Part shown: positions 7,965-16,110 of the stretch, in pieces
Numbering within the stretch: the first letter of the stretch is position 1
How the letters are laid out: every line of letters begins with the position of its first letter
NCBI GenBank assembly: GCA_009774465.1
Contig: VSNT01000011.1
Location: 1 to 46,692 of the forward strand
Length of the DNA: 46,692 nucleotides
Source of the DNA: Lachnospiraceae bacterium
Lineage (GTDB): Bacteria; Bacillota_A; Clostridia; Lachnospirales; Lachnospiraceae
Reading direction: 5' to 3'
Translations under genes and position numbers: made by a program
Notes under the pieces: generated by a model
The model's database searches: none
What the model was told of the DNA's origin: nothing
Seen by the model: the letters and a program-made list of their open reading frames with translations, nothing else

Positions 7965-9143
7965 TCAATGATGGAACAATCTTATACCGGTAAATGCCAT
8001 TACCATATCATACTTATCGCAGCATTCAATCACCAGGTCATCTCTCACGGAGCCGCCGGGCTGAGCAATATATTTTACACCGCTTTTATAAGCTCTTTCA
8101 ATATTATCGGAAAAAGGGAAAAATGCATCTGAACCTAACGTTACATTCTGATTTCCGTCAAGCCATGCCCGCTTTTCTTCTCTGGTGAAGACAGGCGGTT
8201 TTACCTTAAACCGTTTCTGCCATTCCCCTTCACGCAGTACATCTTCATACTCATCGCCAATATATACGTCAATGGTGTTATCTCTGTCTGCACGTCCCAA
8301 AGAATCCACAAACTCCAGTCCCAGTACCTGAGGCGCCTGACGTAAATACCAGTTATCAGCCTTCTGGCCTGCAAGTCTGGTACAATGAACTCTTGACTGC
8401 TGTCCGGCTCCTATACCAATCGCCTGTCCGCTTTTTACATAGCAGACAGAATTTGACTGGGTATATTTCAGGGTTATCAGCGAAATCTTCATATCAATTA
8501 TGGCTTCTTCCGGCAAGTCCTTATTTTTCGTTACTATGTTGGAAAGCAGATCGCCGTTAATGTCCAGCTCATTTCTTCCCTGTTCAAAAGTAATGCCATA
8601 CACCTGCTTTCTTTCAATTTGTGCAGGCACATAAGAAGAATCAATTTGAATAATGTTATATCCGCCCTTTTTCTTGGCCAACAAAAGCTCCAGCGCTTCG
8701 TCCGTATACCCCGGTGCAATCACCCCATCGGAAACTTCTCGCTTAATCAGTCGTGCGGTATCTGCATCACACACATCGGACAGGGCTATAAAGTCTCCAA
8801 AAGAAGACATTCTGTCCGCACCTCTTGCCCTTGCATAGGCACATGCAAGAGGAGACAATTCTCCCAAATCATCCACCCAGTAAATCTTTGCAAGTGTGTT
8901 CGTAAGGGGAAGCCCTACTGCCGCCCCTGCCGGTGAAACATGCTTAAATGAAGTTGCTGCCGGAAGTCCTGTGGCTTCTTTCAATTCCTTTACCAACTGC
9001 CATCCATTAAAAGCATCTAAAAAGTTAATATAGCCCGGCCTGCCGTTTAAAACTTTAACCGGAAGCTCGCTTCCATCCTCCATAAAAATTCTGGAAGGCT
9101 TTTGATTGGGGTTACATCCATATTTCAATTGAATTTCGTTCAT
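7965..9143 (-). CDS. purH: Stand-alone AICAR transformylase (PurH C-terminal domain only)
   Basis: A 392-residue protein matching the AICAR formyltransferase half of PurH. It would transfer a formyl group from 10-formyl-THF to AICAR to give FAICAR, the ninth step of purine synthesis. The catalytic Lys-His pair is in FKHVSPAG (K67, H68). Conserved GCNPNQ, NGRPGYIN and the C-terminal QPGGSVRDD are visible. The N-terminal IMP cyclohydrolase (MGS-like) domain of usual PurH is absent. That activity is supplied by the PurO-type gene just upstream in the same operon. The start is backed by AAAGGG. The gap to purO is 78 bp. Regulation is expected through the ZTP riboswitch ahead of purO. Confidence 0.92.
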   Translation of the reverse strand: MNEIQLKYGCNPNQKPSRIFMEDGSELPVKVLNGRPGYINFLDAFNGWQLVKELKEATGLPAATSFKHVSPAGAAVGLPLTNTLAKIYWVDDLGELSPLACAYARARGADRMSSFGDFIALSDVCDADTARLIKREVSDGVIAPGYTDEALELLLAKKKGGYNIIQIDSSYVPAQIERKQVYGITFEQGRNELDINGDLLSNIVTKNKDLPEEAIIDMKISLITLKYTQSNSVCYVKSGQAIGIGAGQQSRVHCTRLAGQKADNWYLRQAPQVLGLEFVDSLGRADRDNTIDVYIGDEYEDVLREGEWQKRFKVKPPVFTREEKRAWLDGNQNVTLGSDAFFPFSDNIERAYKSGVKYIAQPGGSVRDDLVIECCDKYDMVMAFTGIRLFHH

Positions 9144-9221
9144 ACTCTTTTCCCTTTCTGGTTAGTTTATACTTTTAATCTGCACCTGATTGTATTTTTC
9201 CATTCATTTGTTAAGTACTGA

Positions 9222-9935
9222 CTATTGATTCTTGTTCATAATCCGGGTTTCGTACTGCCCTGTGGCAATATCAATATATCTTACAAACAGGGAAACCTTA
9301 TTTTCCTCATTTAAGCTGTTCCATATCATATCCGTAAATTCTTCAATATCGTCCAAAATACCTACCAGCTTCGGCTCTCCTTCAAAACTGGGAAGAGGAT
9401 TTCCATCATGCATATAAGTATGGATAAAATGTCCTTCTCCTGCCCCGGGATTTTCATAAGCATATGTAAATCTGTTACATCCGTCAGGATTGCCATTATT
9501 ACTTTTTAAAATGGACATGGAATAGTCATATTTTCCGCCATCCACCTGCATCACGCCGGATATACGGGGCGTGAAATTTGGAGCATCCGGCTCAAATTCC
9601 CTGCTTCTTAAGGACTGCTCAAAGGTAAGTCCCTCTTTCATCCCATCATAAACCGTATCCGTCTGATCTCCATTTGTCACAATTGTTTTATTTCCAAGCA
9701 CTCTCACCGGTGCATAGATAATCAGACTGGGATCTTCCAGCTTAGAGGGATCAAAGGCCTGGGTTCTGATTCCTTCTCCTTCCACTGCAAAAATCCGGTT
9801 GCGGCTGTTTCCGCTTCTTCCCATAATAAAATAGGCTGTTACCGCTTTCTTTCCATCCGGTGACTTTCCTATCACAATTCCTCTTCCCGGATATGCATTT
9901 TCTTTCAGTTCCTGTGCAAGTGACAACATCTTCAT
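9222..9935 (-). CDS. purO: PurO-type (archaeal-like) IMP cyclohydrolase
   Basis: A 237-residue protein of the PurO/IMP_cyclohyd family. It should close FAICAR to IMP, the last purine step. The N-terminal pattern PGRGIVIGKSPDGKKAVTAY and GRSGNSRNR, plus the central YDYSMSILKSNN, are what I recognise. PurO was first described in methanogens and replaces the cyclohydrolase half of PurH. Finding it directly ahead of a PurH that lacks that half explains both. It is the first gene behind a ZTP riboswitch and terminator; AGGGAGGAATG gives a strong ribosome-binding site. The second ATG (9929) is also possible. Function is inferred from family and context, and the two agree. Confidence 0.87.
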   Translation of the reverse strand: MKMLSLAQELKENAYPGRGIVIGKSPDGKKAVTAYFIMGRSGNSRNRIFAVEGEGIRTQAFDPSKLEDPSLIIYAPVRVLGNKTIVTNGDQTDTVYDGMKEGLTFEQSLRSREFEPDAPNFTPRISGVMQVDGGKYDYSMSILKSNNGNPDGCNRFTYAYENPGAGEGHFIHTYMHDGNPLPSFEGEPKLVGILDDIEEFTDMIWNSLNEENKVSLFVRYIDIATGQYETRIMNKNQ

Positions 9936-10049
9936 TTCTCATTCCTCCCTGTTCAAATTCATAATTTGCAGCGTGCCTTCCATAAAATATAGATAGCATT
10001 TACCCTGCTTTGCCAGCGCATTACAAACCCATTGCCCACCGGCACACTT

Positions 10050-10091
10050 AAAAAACCGCCTGGGCGCACTGTTATCATGCTGCCCAGACGG
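10050..10091 (-). terminator. Expression-platform terminator of the ZTP riboswitch
   Basis: On the minus strand CCGTCTGGGC (10082-10091) pairs with GCCCAGGCGG (10056-10065) and is followed by six U. The 5' arm is also the conserved 3' part of the aptamer, so ligand binding and termination exclude each other. Confidence 0.85.
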
Positions 10092-10170
10092 TCGGCTTAT
10101 CATTTATAATACACTTCCCGTAGGTTCTCCTACACAGGCCCTCGCCCATTTCCGTCAGTCGTGTATCTGC
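10081..10170 (-). promoter_or_regulatory. ZTP (pfl) riboswitch aptamer
   Basis: Read on the minus strand, a P1 arm GATACAC pairs with GTGTAT (10161-10167 with 10109-10114). The first domain has the conserved ACTGACGG, a GTAGG-agaa-CCTAC hairpin and CGGGAAG. After a short linker comes GCCGACCGTCTGGGCA. These are the recognisable conserved blocks of the ZTP/pfl motif, which senses the folate-stress signals ZTP and ZMP (AICAR). It precedes purO-purH, whose substrate is AICAR itself, so the ligand would turn on its own consumption. Recognised by eye, not by covariance search. Confidence 0.85.
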
Positions 10171-10174
10171 CTAT

Positions 10175-10203
10175 ATCATAAAGGAAGTTTTCCCAAATTG
10201 CAA
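10175..10203 (-). promoter_or_regulatory. Promoter of the purO-purH operon
   Basis: TTGCAA (10198-10203), a 17-bp spacer and TATGAT (10175-10180) on the minus strand. The predicted start site falls a few bases before the riboswitch P1. The -35 lies only about 8 bp after the upstream SDR stop codon. Confidence 0.7.
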
Positions 10204-10210
10204 GATAAAA

Positions 10211-10957
10211 TTATGCTCTGCATGCACCGTCTACAGATAAAATCTCCCCTGTTACATAGCCTGCAAGGTCGCTTGCCAGGTAAAGGAATGCATTTGCAAC
10301 TTCTTCCGGTTCTCCCGGTCTTCCAAAAGGAATTTTTGCAGAAATTGCATCTACTGTCTGCTGGGGAAGCGCTGCCACCATATCTGTCTTTGTTACGCCC
10401 GGTGCAACTGCATTTACCCTGATCTTATCCCTGCCCAGTTCTCTTGCCAGAGAAATGGTCATTCCATTCACCGCCCACTTACTTGTGGGATATCCAACAC
10501 CTGCCGGCTGACCGGAAATACTTACCATAGAGCTTGTGTTGATGATGCATCCGCCGCCCTGCTCCTTCATGATTTTAGCAGCAGGAAGAATTGCATAGAA
10601 CAATGCATTTACATTTAAACTGATGGCCTTGTCAAACTCTTCCGGCGTATAGTTATAAAGTGGTGTATTTTGAGAAATTCCTGCATTATTAACTAAAATA
10701 TCAACCTTTCCAAACTTTTCCTTCACAGCAAGAATTGCTTTTTCAACTTCTGACGCATCTGTCAGTTTCGGGAACATTCCATCCACTTCCCACTCACTGT
10801 TTTCTTCTTTTAATTTTTCAAGTGCTTTATCCACTGTTTCCTGTCTGGAACCAAATAAAACAACCTTTGCGCCATTTGCAAGATATTTGCGCACGATCTC
10901 AAATCCGATTCCCCTTGTTCCGCCTGTTACAATTGCTACTTTTCCCTCTAATAACAT
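10211..10957 (-). CDS. Short-chain dehydrogenase/reductase, BaiA-like
   Basis: A 248-residue classical SDR. The cofactor loop is TGGTRGIG, NNAG is at the end of beta-4, the catalytic Ser is in NTSSM, and YPTSK supplies Tyr and Lys. The sequence resembles bile-acid 3alpha-hydroxysteroid dehydrogenase BaiA in the IVTGGTRGIGF, NGAKVVLFG and ASDLAGYVTGEILSVDGA stretches. The same patterns also occur in other SDRs such as FabG. After beta-2 the sequence is FGSRQ with no acidic residue, unlike the Glu of BaiA, which suggests NADP(H). It lies downstream of a ROK regulator on the same strand. A TATAAT is visible about 35 bp before the ATG. A hydroxysteroid substrate is a possibility, not a conclusion. 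Confidence 0.75.
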   Translation of the reverse strand: MLLEGKVAIVTGGTRGIGFEIVRKYLANGAKVVLFGSRQETVDKALEKLKEENSEWEVDGMFPKLTDASEVEKAILAVKEKFGKVDILVNNAGISQNTPLYNYTPEEFDKAISLNVNALFYAILPAAKIMKEQGGGCIINTSSMVSISGQPAGVGYPTSKWAVNGMTISLARELGRDKIRVNAVAPGVTKTDMVAALPQQTVDAISAKIPFGRPGEPEEVANAFLYLASDLAGYVTGEILSVDGACRA

Positions 10958-11018
10958 AAATAAACACCACCCTTTTCTTTTTTTCTATTATAGCACCCAA
11001 TCGGGGCTTTAGATACTT

Positions 11019-12158
11019 TTATTTGGCAAAAACTGCCGATTCTATATAATGATCTATAAATTTCATTGCAATGCCCGCCGCTGATGCTTCCTGCTTCACC
11101 TGACAGCCTTTCAAATATGTCACATCCTGATCAAACATGCTGTATTTTAAAACCCGTTTTCTTAGGTCGCTCATATACTTTTCTATAAATCCTCCTACAT
11201 ATCCGCCTAAAATAACATCACTGTCAAAAATATTTCTGAGATTATTAACTGTCAGTGCAAGATCCTCCAGATATTCGTCCCAGATATGTAAAAACTTTTG
11301 ATTTTCTTCATCCAGTTCCTGAAAAAACCGGGCCAGACTGCCGTCTGCCGCATCACTAAGCAGTTTTGCCGAACAATAAGCATCTACGCACCCAATTCGT
11401 CCACAATAGCAGCGTCTGCCATTTATTTTTAAAAGCATATGCCCAAACTCTGCGCTCCGGTATGCATTCCCCTCATAGATTCTTCCATTTAAAAATATTG
11501 CTCCGCCTACCGTATTGCTAAGAGATAAATACACTGCATCCTTACTGGAATTGCGCATTTCCGCCCACGCCGCACTGTTTGCATCATTTTCGTATAAAAC
11601 CGGAAAACAAAACATTTGACTCACATTTTTCAGACTGACATTCTCCACCTGTAGCGCATGAGAGCGCACAAGTATTTCTTTTTCCCTGTCGATAATTCCG
11701 GGAAAAGAAATTCCTACGCCAAAAATCTTCTGCCTGTCATATATGCCAGAGCCAGCCAGAAAATCATCCATTTTCTTTACCAGATTTTCGAAATATTCCA
11801 ATGTATTCTGAAATTTCATCCTTAAGCGTACTTTTTCAGTCACTTCTCCGCGCAGGTTCACAATCACCATACCAATATGATTTGCTGTTATGTCAATTCC
11901 TGCCGAATACCCCAGGCTGCCGGAAAGCGTCAGTTTTTTGGCTCTTCTTCCTCCTGTGGATTCAAAGGCTCCCACCTCTTCGATAATGCCTTCTGTAATC
12001 AGTTCTTTCGTCATAGCCAGTACGGTAGGCATACTAAGTGACAACCCTTTTGCTATTTCACTTCTGGATACTTCTTTTTCCTTTGAGATATACTTTAAGA
12101 TTCTCTGCCGGCTGCCCAAATCGGCCTTTTTCTCCTGATTTTTCATTCCTGCATCCAT
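11019..12158 (-). CDS. ROK family transcriptional regulator
   Basis: A 379-residue protein. An N-terminal winged helix-turn-helix (about residues 15-75, SRSEIAKGLSLSMPTVLAM) is followed by a ROK sugar-kinase fold. The ROK zinc motif CYCGRIGCVDAYC and the GVGISFPGIID signature are present. Proteins of this NagC/XylR type repress sugar genes until a sugar or sugar phosphate binds. It is divergent from a second ROK gene, with both promoters inside the 155-bp gap. The SDR gene follows on the same strand after 61 bp. The ligand is unknown. The second ATG (12146) is an alternative start. Confidence 0.85.
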   Translation of the reverse strand: MDAGMKNQEKKADLGSRQRILKYISKEKEVSRSEIAKGLSLSMPTVLAMTKELITEGIIEEVGAFESTGGRRAKKLTLSGSLGYSAGIDITANHIGMVIVNLRGEVTEKVRLRMKFQNTLEYFENLVKKMDDFLAGSGIYDRQKIFGVGISFPGIIDREKEILVRSHALQVENVSLKNVSQMFCFPVLYENDANSAAWAEMRNSSKDAVYLSLSNTVGGAIFLNGRIYEGNAYRSAEFGHMLLKINGRRCYCGRIGCVDAYCSAKLLSDAADGSLARFFQELDEENQKFLHIWDEYLEDLALTVNNLRNIFDSDVILGGYVGGFIEKYMSDLRKRVLKYSMFDQDVTYLKGCQVKQEASAAGIAMKFIDHYIESAVFAK

Positions 12159-12176
12159 TTCCCTTCCCTATATCTA

Positions 12177-12205
12177 ATGTTACATGAAATATCCCTGTTT
12201 TTCAA
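12177..12205 (-). promoter_or_regulatory. Promoter of the minus-strand ROK gene
   Basis: TTGAAA (12200-12205), a 17-bp spacer and TAACAT (12177-12182) on the minus strand, about 18 bp before the start codon. Confidence 0.45.
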
Positions 12206-12227
12206 TGAATTCTTTTGGTTTACTGCC

Positions 12228-12256
12228 TTGAGTTTCCCCTTTGTTTTTGTTACAAT
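12228..12256 (+). promoter_or_regulatory. Promoter of the plus-strand ROK gene
   Basis: TTGAGT (12228-12233), a 17-bp spacer and TACAAT (12251-12256). It lies back to back with the minus-strand ROK promoter; the two -35 elements are about 22 bp apart, so one bound repressor could cover both. It also shows that any start before about 12263 is not translated. Confidence 0.55.
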
Positions 12257-12313
12257 GAGCATGTGGAACCTCCAAACAGGATGAGCCCAAGTGGGAAAGG
12301 CATGGGTATAAAA

Positions 12314-13423
12314 ATGACAAATTCCGAACTGAAAAAATATAACCGCAGCCAGGTCTATCAAATCATTTACAGGCACCGCACCATTGCAAAAACTTCTATC
12401 ACCTCAGAGCTTCATTTAAGTTTTCCTACCATTTCCCAGCTTATTACAGAGCTTGAAGAAAGCGGCCTGGTTACTAAAAACGGCTTTTTTGAATCAACAG
12501 GTGGGCGTAAACCCATTGTTTTTTCCTGTATCAGCGATGCCCGGATTGCCCTCGGTATTGAACTGATTAAAGAACACTTTCAAATCACCGCAACTAATTT
12601 GTATGGTGAAATATTATATGAAGAAGTTGTTTGTATTCCTTTTGAAAACGAAGAATCTTTCTTTCAACAATTTGGTGAAATTGTAGGGAATTTTATTGTC
12701 AGTCACAACATTCCTGCCGAAAAAATTCTGGGCATTGGAATTGCCCTGCAGGGGTTGGTTTCTCTGGATAAAACAGCAGTTACATATGGCGCCATTTTAA
12801 AAAACAGTGATCTGACAGTTGACCGGTTTAAAAAATATCTGGATTACCCTATCATGTTGATTCATGACTCTGAAGCTGCCGCCACAGATACTCTCTGGAG
12901 CTTCACAAATATTAAAGATGCTCTGTTTCTTTCCTTAAGCCGAAATATTGGAGGTGCGCTAATTATTAACCGGCAGATACACTGGGGCGCCTTCTATCCC
13001 AGCGGTTTGTTCGAGCATATGACGCTTGTTCCAAACGGAGCTGCCTGCTACTGTGGGAAAAAGGGCTGTCTGGAAGCTTATTGTTCCGTTAAGAATCTTT
13101 TGGAAGGTCTGTCTCCAACACTTGACCTTTTTTTTGCACGCCTGCGTGAAGGTGAACAGCTTCATCAAATCCGCTGGAATCAGTTTCTTCTTAATTTGTC
13201 TATTGCAATTGACAATCTTCAGATGGCCTTAAACTGTGATGTGATTTTAGGCGGCCATCTGGCTCCTTATTTGAATCAGGACGACTTAGACACCCTGACT
13301 TTGCTTGTGACAAAAGACTCTGCATTTAATCAGGGACGTCCCGCCATTCATCTGTCTAAAAATTCCTGTATTGCACGGGGTGCTGCCCTTTACCAGATCA
13401 GACAGTTTATTGATTCTGTTTAA
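12314..13423 (+). CDS. ROK family transcriptional regulator, second copy
   Basis: About 369 residues, a paralogue of the divergent ROK protein. It has a helix-turn-helix at the N-terminus (KTSITSELHLSFPTISQL) and then a ROK domain with GIGIALQGLVS and the zinc motif CYCGKKGCLEAYC. Upstream in-frame starts overlap the predicted promoter and are rejected. The ATGs at 12302 and 12314 both remain possible; 12314 was chosen because it gives the normal spacing to the HTH, although the nearest GGGAAAGG fits neither ideally. Its 3' end overlaps the convergent anSME gene by 17 bp. Position next to the sulfatase cluster makes it a candidate regulator of that cluster (inferred). Confidence 0.83.
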   Translation: MTNSELKKYNRSQVYQIIYRHRTIAKTSITSELHLSFPTISQLITELEESGLVTKNGFFESTGGRKPIVFSCISDARIALGIELIKEHFQITATNLYGEILYEEVVCIPFENEESFFQQFGEIVGNFIVSHNIPAEKILGIGIALQGLVSLDKTAVTYGAILKNSDLTVDRFKKYLDYPIMLIHDSEAAATDTLWSFTNIKDALFLSLSRNIGGALIINRQIHWGAFYPSGLFEHMTLVPNGAACYCGKKGCLEAYCSVKNLLEGLSPTLDLFFARLREGEQLHQIRWNQFLLNLSIAIDNLQMALNCDVILGGHLAPYLNQDDLDTLTLLVTKDSAFNQGRPAIHLSKNSCIARGAALYQIRQFIDSV

Positions 13424-14528
13424 CAGATTCGGCAACCGTTTTTAACTTATCCAGGCAGTTATCAAAAAACATCTTATAGCCTTTACAAAAATAATTTTCA
13501 TACATGCCTGTACTTTTTATATAGTCTCTGCTGCGCTGGCATCCCGCTCTGCATATTTTAAAGTATTTGCAGCTTTTGCATTCATCGGAAACTTGAAGCG
13601 AGCGCCTAATAAATCCAATTTCTTCACGCTTTTTATCCAGATCCGCCAGTCTGTTCGTGTTCAGATTACCCAATTTATACTCATCTGTCATGTAAAAATC
13701 ACATGGGTATGCGCTTCCATCAGCTTCTACCACTGTTTGTATTCCACAGACGCCCCGCTGATCACAGGCTTCCGGATAATACCCTAAAAGAATTCCCACA
13801 TAATTTTCAAGTTGGCGTATATAAGGCTGTTTTCCCTTTTTCCAGTCCTCAAACCATAAGTCAAACAACGTAACAAGAAACTCTCCATACCCCTCCGGCG
13901 TAAGAGCGTAAGAATATTTTCCATGCCCCTCTCCCAAAGGATCAATGCAGGCGATATACTGCTGATACCCCCATCCATTTGCTGCATAACTATCATAAAT
14001 ATTTTTAATATTTTTCGCCGCTTCCTCTGTAATCACCGTCAAAATATTAAAAGGAACTTCATATTTATCCAGCAGCTTTATCTTTTCTGTGATTTCATCA
14101 AAAGTCCCTCCTCCGTCAGCCCTGTGCCGATATCTGTCATGAATGTCTTTTGTTCCGTCCACTGAAACCCCGACAAGAAATTGATTTTCCCTGAAAAACT
14201 GGCACCATTTTTCATCTATCATGAAGCCATTGGTTTGAAATGCATTCATCACTTCAATATTATTTTTATTATACTGCTTTTGAAGGGCAACAGCCCTGCG
14301 GAAAAAATCAATTCCCCGCAAAGAAGGTTCTCCCCCCTGAAATGCATATGTGATTGATCCTTCCGCATGAAGAATTGTTTTTCGAATAACATTTTTCAGC
14401 GTGTCTTCTGTCATAAATCCATAATTTTGCCGGGACCGCTTCTTCGTCTCATCACAATAAAAACAATAATCACATTTCATATTACATAAACCGGAAGCCG
14501 GCTTTATCAATACACTAAGGGGAGGCAT
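13407..14528 (-). CDS. anSME: Anaerobic sulfatase-maturating radical SAM enzyme
   Basis: About 373 residues. The radical SAM cluster motif CNMKCDYC (C15, C19, C22) follows the family N-terminus PPLSVLIKPASGL. Two further Cys-rich auxiliary cluster regions lie in the C-terminal SPASM domain (CDQRGVCGI...YPCDFY, then CKSCKYFKICRAGC). The enzyme oxidises an active-site Cys (or Ser) of sulfatases to formylglycine without oxygen. The neighbouring sulfatase has exactly the Cys-type target, so the pairing is strong. I place the start at 14528: AAAGGAG lies nine bases upstream. The longer ATG at 14564 has no ribosome-binding site and abuts a terminator hairpin. The 3' end overlaps the convergent ROK gene. 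Confidence 0.92.
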   Translation of the reverse strand: MPPLSVLIKPASGLCNMKCDYCFYCDETKKRSRQNYGFMTEDTLKNVIRKTILHAEGSITYAFQGGEPSLRGIDFFRRAVALQKQYNKNNIEVMNAFQTNGFMIDEKWCQFFRENQFLVGVSVDGTKDIHDRYRHRADGGGTFDEITEKIKLLDKYEVPFNILTVITEEAAKNIKNIYDSYAANGWGYQQYIACIDPLGEGHGKYSYALTPEGYGEFLVTLFDLWFEDWKKGKQPYIRQLENYVGILLGYYPEACDQRGVCGIQTVVEADGSAYPCDFYMTDEYKLGNLNTNRLADLDKKREEIGFIRRSLQVSDECKSCKYFKICRAGCQRSRDYIKSTGMYENYFCKGYKMFFDNCLDKLKTVAESVKQNQ

Positions 14529-14564
14529 CTTTTTTATCTCCTTTACAAATTCACTCTTATTCAT

Positions 14565-14602
14565 TATAAAACAGACTGTAGTCCAGTCAACCTACAGTCT
14601 GT
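14565..14602 (-). terminator. Terminator/attenuator between sulfatase and anSME
   Basis: An 11-bp perfect stem, CTACAGTCTGT (14592-14602) against ACAGACTGTAG (14571-14581), with a 10-base loop. On the minus strand it is followed by UUUUAU. It separates the sulfatase/transporter transcript from the maturase gene. Confidence 0.75.
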
Positions 14603-14629
14603 CTATTTTACAATATTTTCTCCTATTGG

Positions 14630-16108
14630 CTAAAAGCTGTATAGCCTGTGCATGGAATTATCCATATTGCATAGAACCGTATGGCTGTAGCTCTTTTGTA
14701 TTAATTCTGCTTTTAGTGAACCGTACTTTTCATCATCCCACAAATTCATAAATTCCTCAGGATCGGTGTCAAGATCATATAATTCCCCATACTCTTTTCC
14801 ATGATAGCAAATCAGTTTATACCTTCCGTCAAAGTACATGGTTGCATCTATGTCCTCATGGGTTCCCTTAAGAGAATGATAAAATTCCGAATATACAGCA
14901 TCCTTAAAGTAGTGCAGATCAGCTTCCCCCGTAAGTATTTTATAAAAGCTTTTTCCCTGCATAAAATAAGGTACTTCCAAACCGGCAGCTTCCATTAGTG
15001 TAGGTGCAATATCCACCAGTTCAACCAAACCGTCACATTTTACATCCTGTTTAAAAACAGAAGGACAGGAAATAATCAGCGGAATGTGAACCAGGGCTTC
15101 ATAAAAATAGGCGCCCTTCCAATACAATCCATGATCTCCATTCATTTCGCCGTGGTCGCTCATAAAAATAACAATTGTATGATCACGCTGCCTGGTTTCC
15201 TCCAGATAATCAAGGAGTCTGCCCAACTGGTCATCTATCAGTTCTATCTCCGCATAATAATCACGAAAATGTTCTTTTTTATCCTCTTCACTTAAATCGC
15301 CAATTGGTTCAGCCTGTCCGTCCTGTCCCCCATAAATTACATCCTTTTGCTGGTGAGGCGGTTTATGTTCCATTTCTCCATCCTTCCAGAGCGGAAGGGG
15401 CATATCTTCTATTTTCAGCCGGTCCTTATATTCCTGGGGCGGATCTAAAGGCGGATGAGGATCAAAGGGATTAATGCTTATCAGCCAGGGAGCGTCACCG
15501 CTGCGGTTACTTTCTATAAATTCTATTGCTTTCTCCACACAGAATGTTGTCTGATGGTACTTGGCCGGCACACCCACCTGCTTTCCGGAAAAAGCCGGAT
15601 TTGCCTTAGGCGGCCATGTGGCCATAGTCATAAATTTCCCACCATAAATATCTTCCCAGCGTACTCCCTTTTCTGCCAGCCATGTCTGGTATTTATTTCC
15701 TCCGTCCGGCCAGTCATTGTGAGGATGATGGCTGTACTCAAAATATGTATACCCATCATCAGTACGTTTTTCCACCTTTCCTTCCGCTGATGTCAAATGA
15801 AGCTTTCCGGTCAGTCCACAGGTATATCCATTATCTGCAAGAAGTCTTGTTACCAGCTTTTCATCCTTTGAAAATTTATCATTGCCATTAAAAATAGTTT
15901 TCGTACTTCGCGGATATCTCCCTGTTAGAAAACATGCACGACTGGGCGTGCAGACCGGCGATTGTGTATATGCCCTTGTAAATGCCACGCCTGTCTTTAC
16001 CAGACGGTCAATATTGGGAGTCTTAATATAAGGATTTCCCAGGCTGTGAATCGTATCCCAGCGCTGCTGATCCGTACAAAACCATACTACATTTAATTTT
16101 TTATTCAA
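14630..16108 (-). CDS. Cys-type sulfatase (formylglycine-dependent, S1 family)
   Basis: About 492 residues. The maturation motif CTPSRACFLTG begins at C53, the residue turned into formylglycine. Metal ligands include D13 (CTDQQRWD) and the SDHGEMNGDHG block in the second half. There is no signal peptide, so the enzyme acts in the cytoplasm on an imported sulfate ester; this fits the ABC importer directly upstream in the operon. The start codon is a TTG at 16108, seven bases after AAGGTGG and two bases after the stop of the preceding ATPase gene. The GTGs at 16120 and 16117 lie before or inside that signal and are less likely. The substrate cannot be read from sequence; sulfated sugars, polyols, choline or steroids are all possible. 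Confidence 0.9.
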   Translation of the reverse strand: MNKKLNVVWFCTDQQRWDTIHSLGNPYIKTPNIDRLVKTGVAFTRAYTQSPVCTPSRACFLTGRYPRSTKTIFNGNDKFSKDEKLVTRLLADNGYTCGLTGKLHLTSAEGKVEKRTDDGYTYFEYSHHPHNDWPDGGNKYQTWLAEKGVRWEDIYGGKFMTMATWPPKANPAFSGKQVGVPAKYHQTTFCVEKAIEFIESNRSGDAPWLISINPFDPHPPLDPPQEYKDRLKIEDMPLPLWKDGEMEHKPPHQQKDVIYGGQDGQAEPIGDLSEEDKKEHFRDYYAEIELIDDQLGRLLDYLEETRQRDHTIVIFMSDHGEMNGDHGLYWKGAYFYEALVHIPLIISCPSVFKQDVKCDGLVELVDIAPTLMEAAGLEVPYFMQGKSFYKILTGEADLHYFKDAVYSEFYHSLKGTHEDIDATMYFDGRYKLICYHGKEYGELYDLDTDPEEFMNLWDDEKYGSLKAELIQKSYSHTVLCNMDNSMHRLYSF

Positions 16109-16110
16109 TT

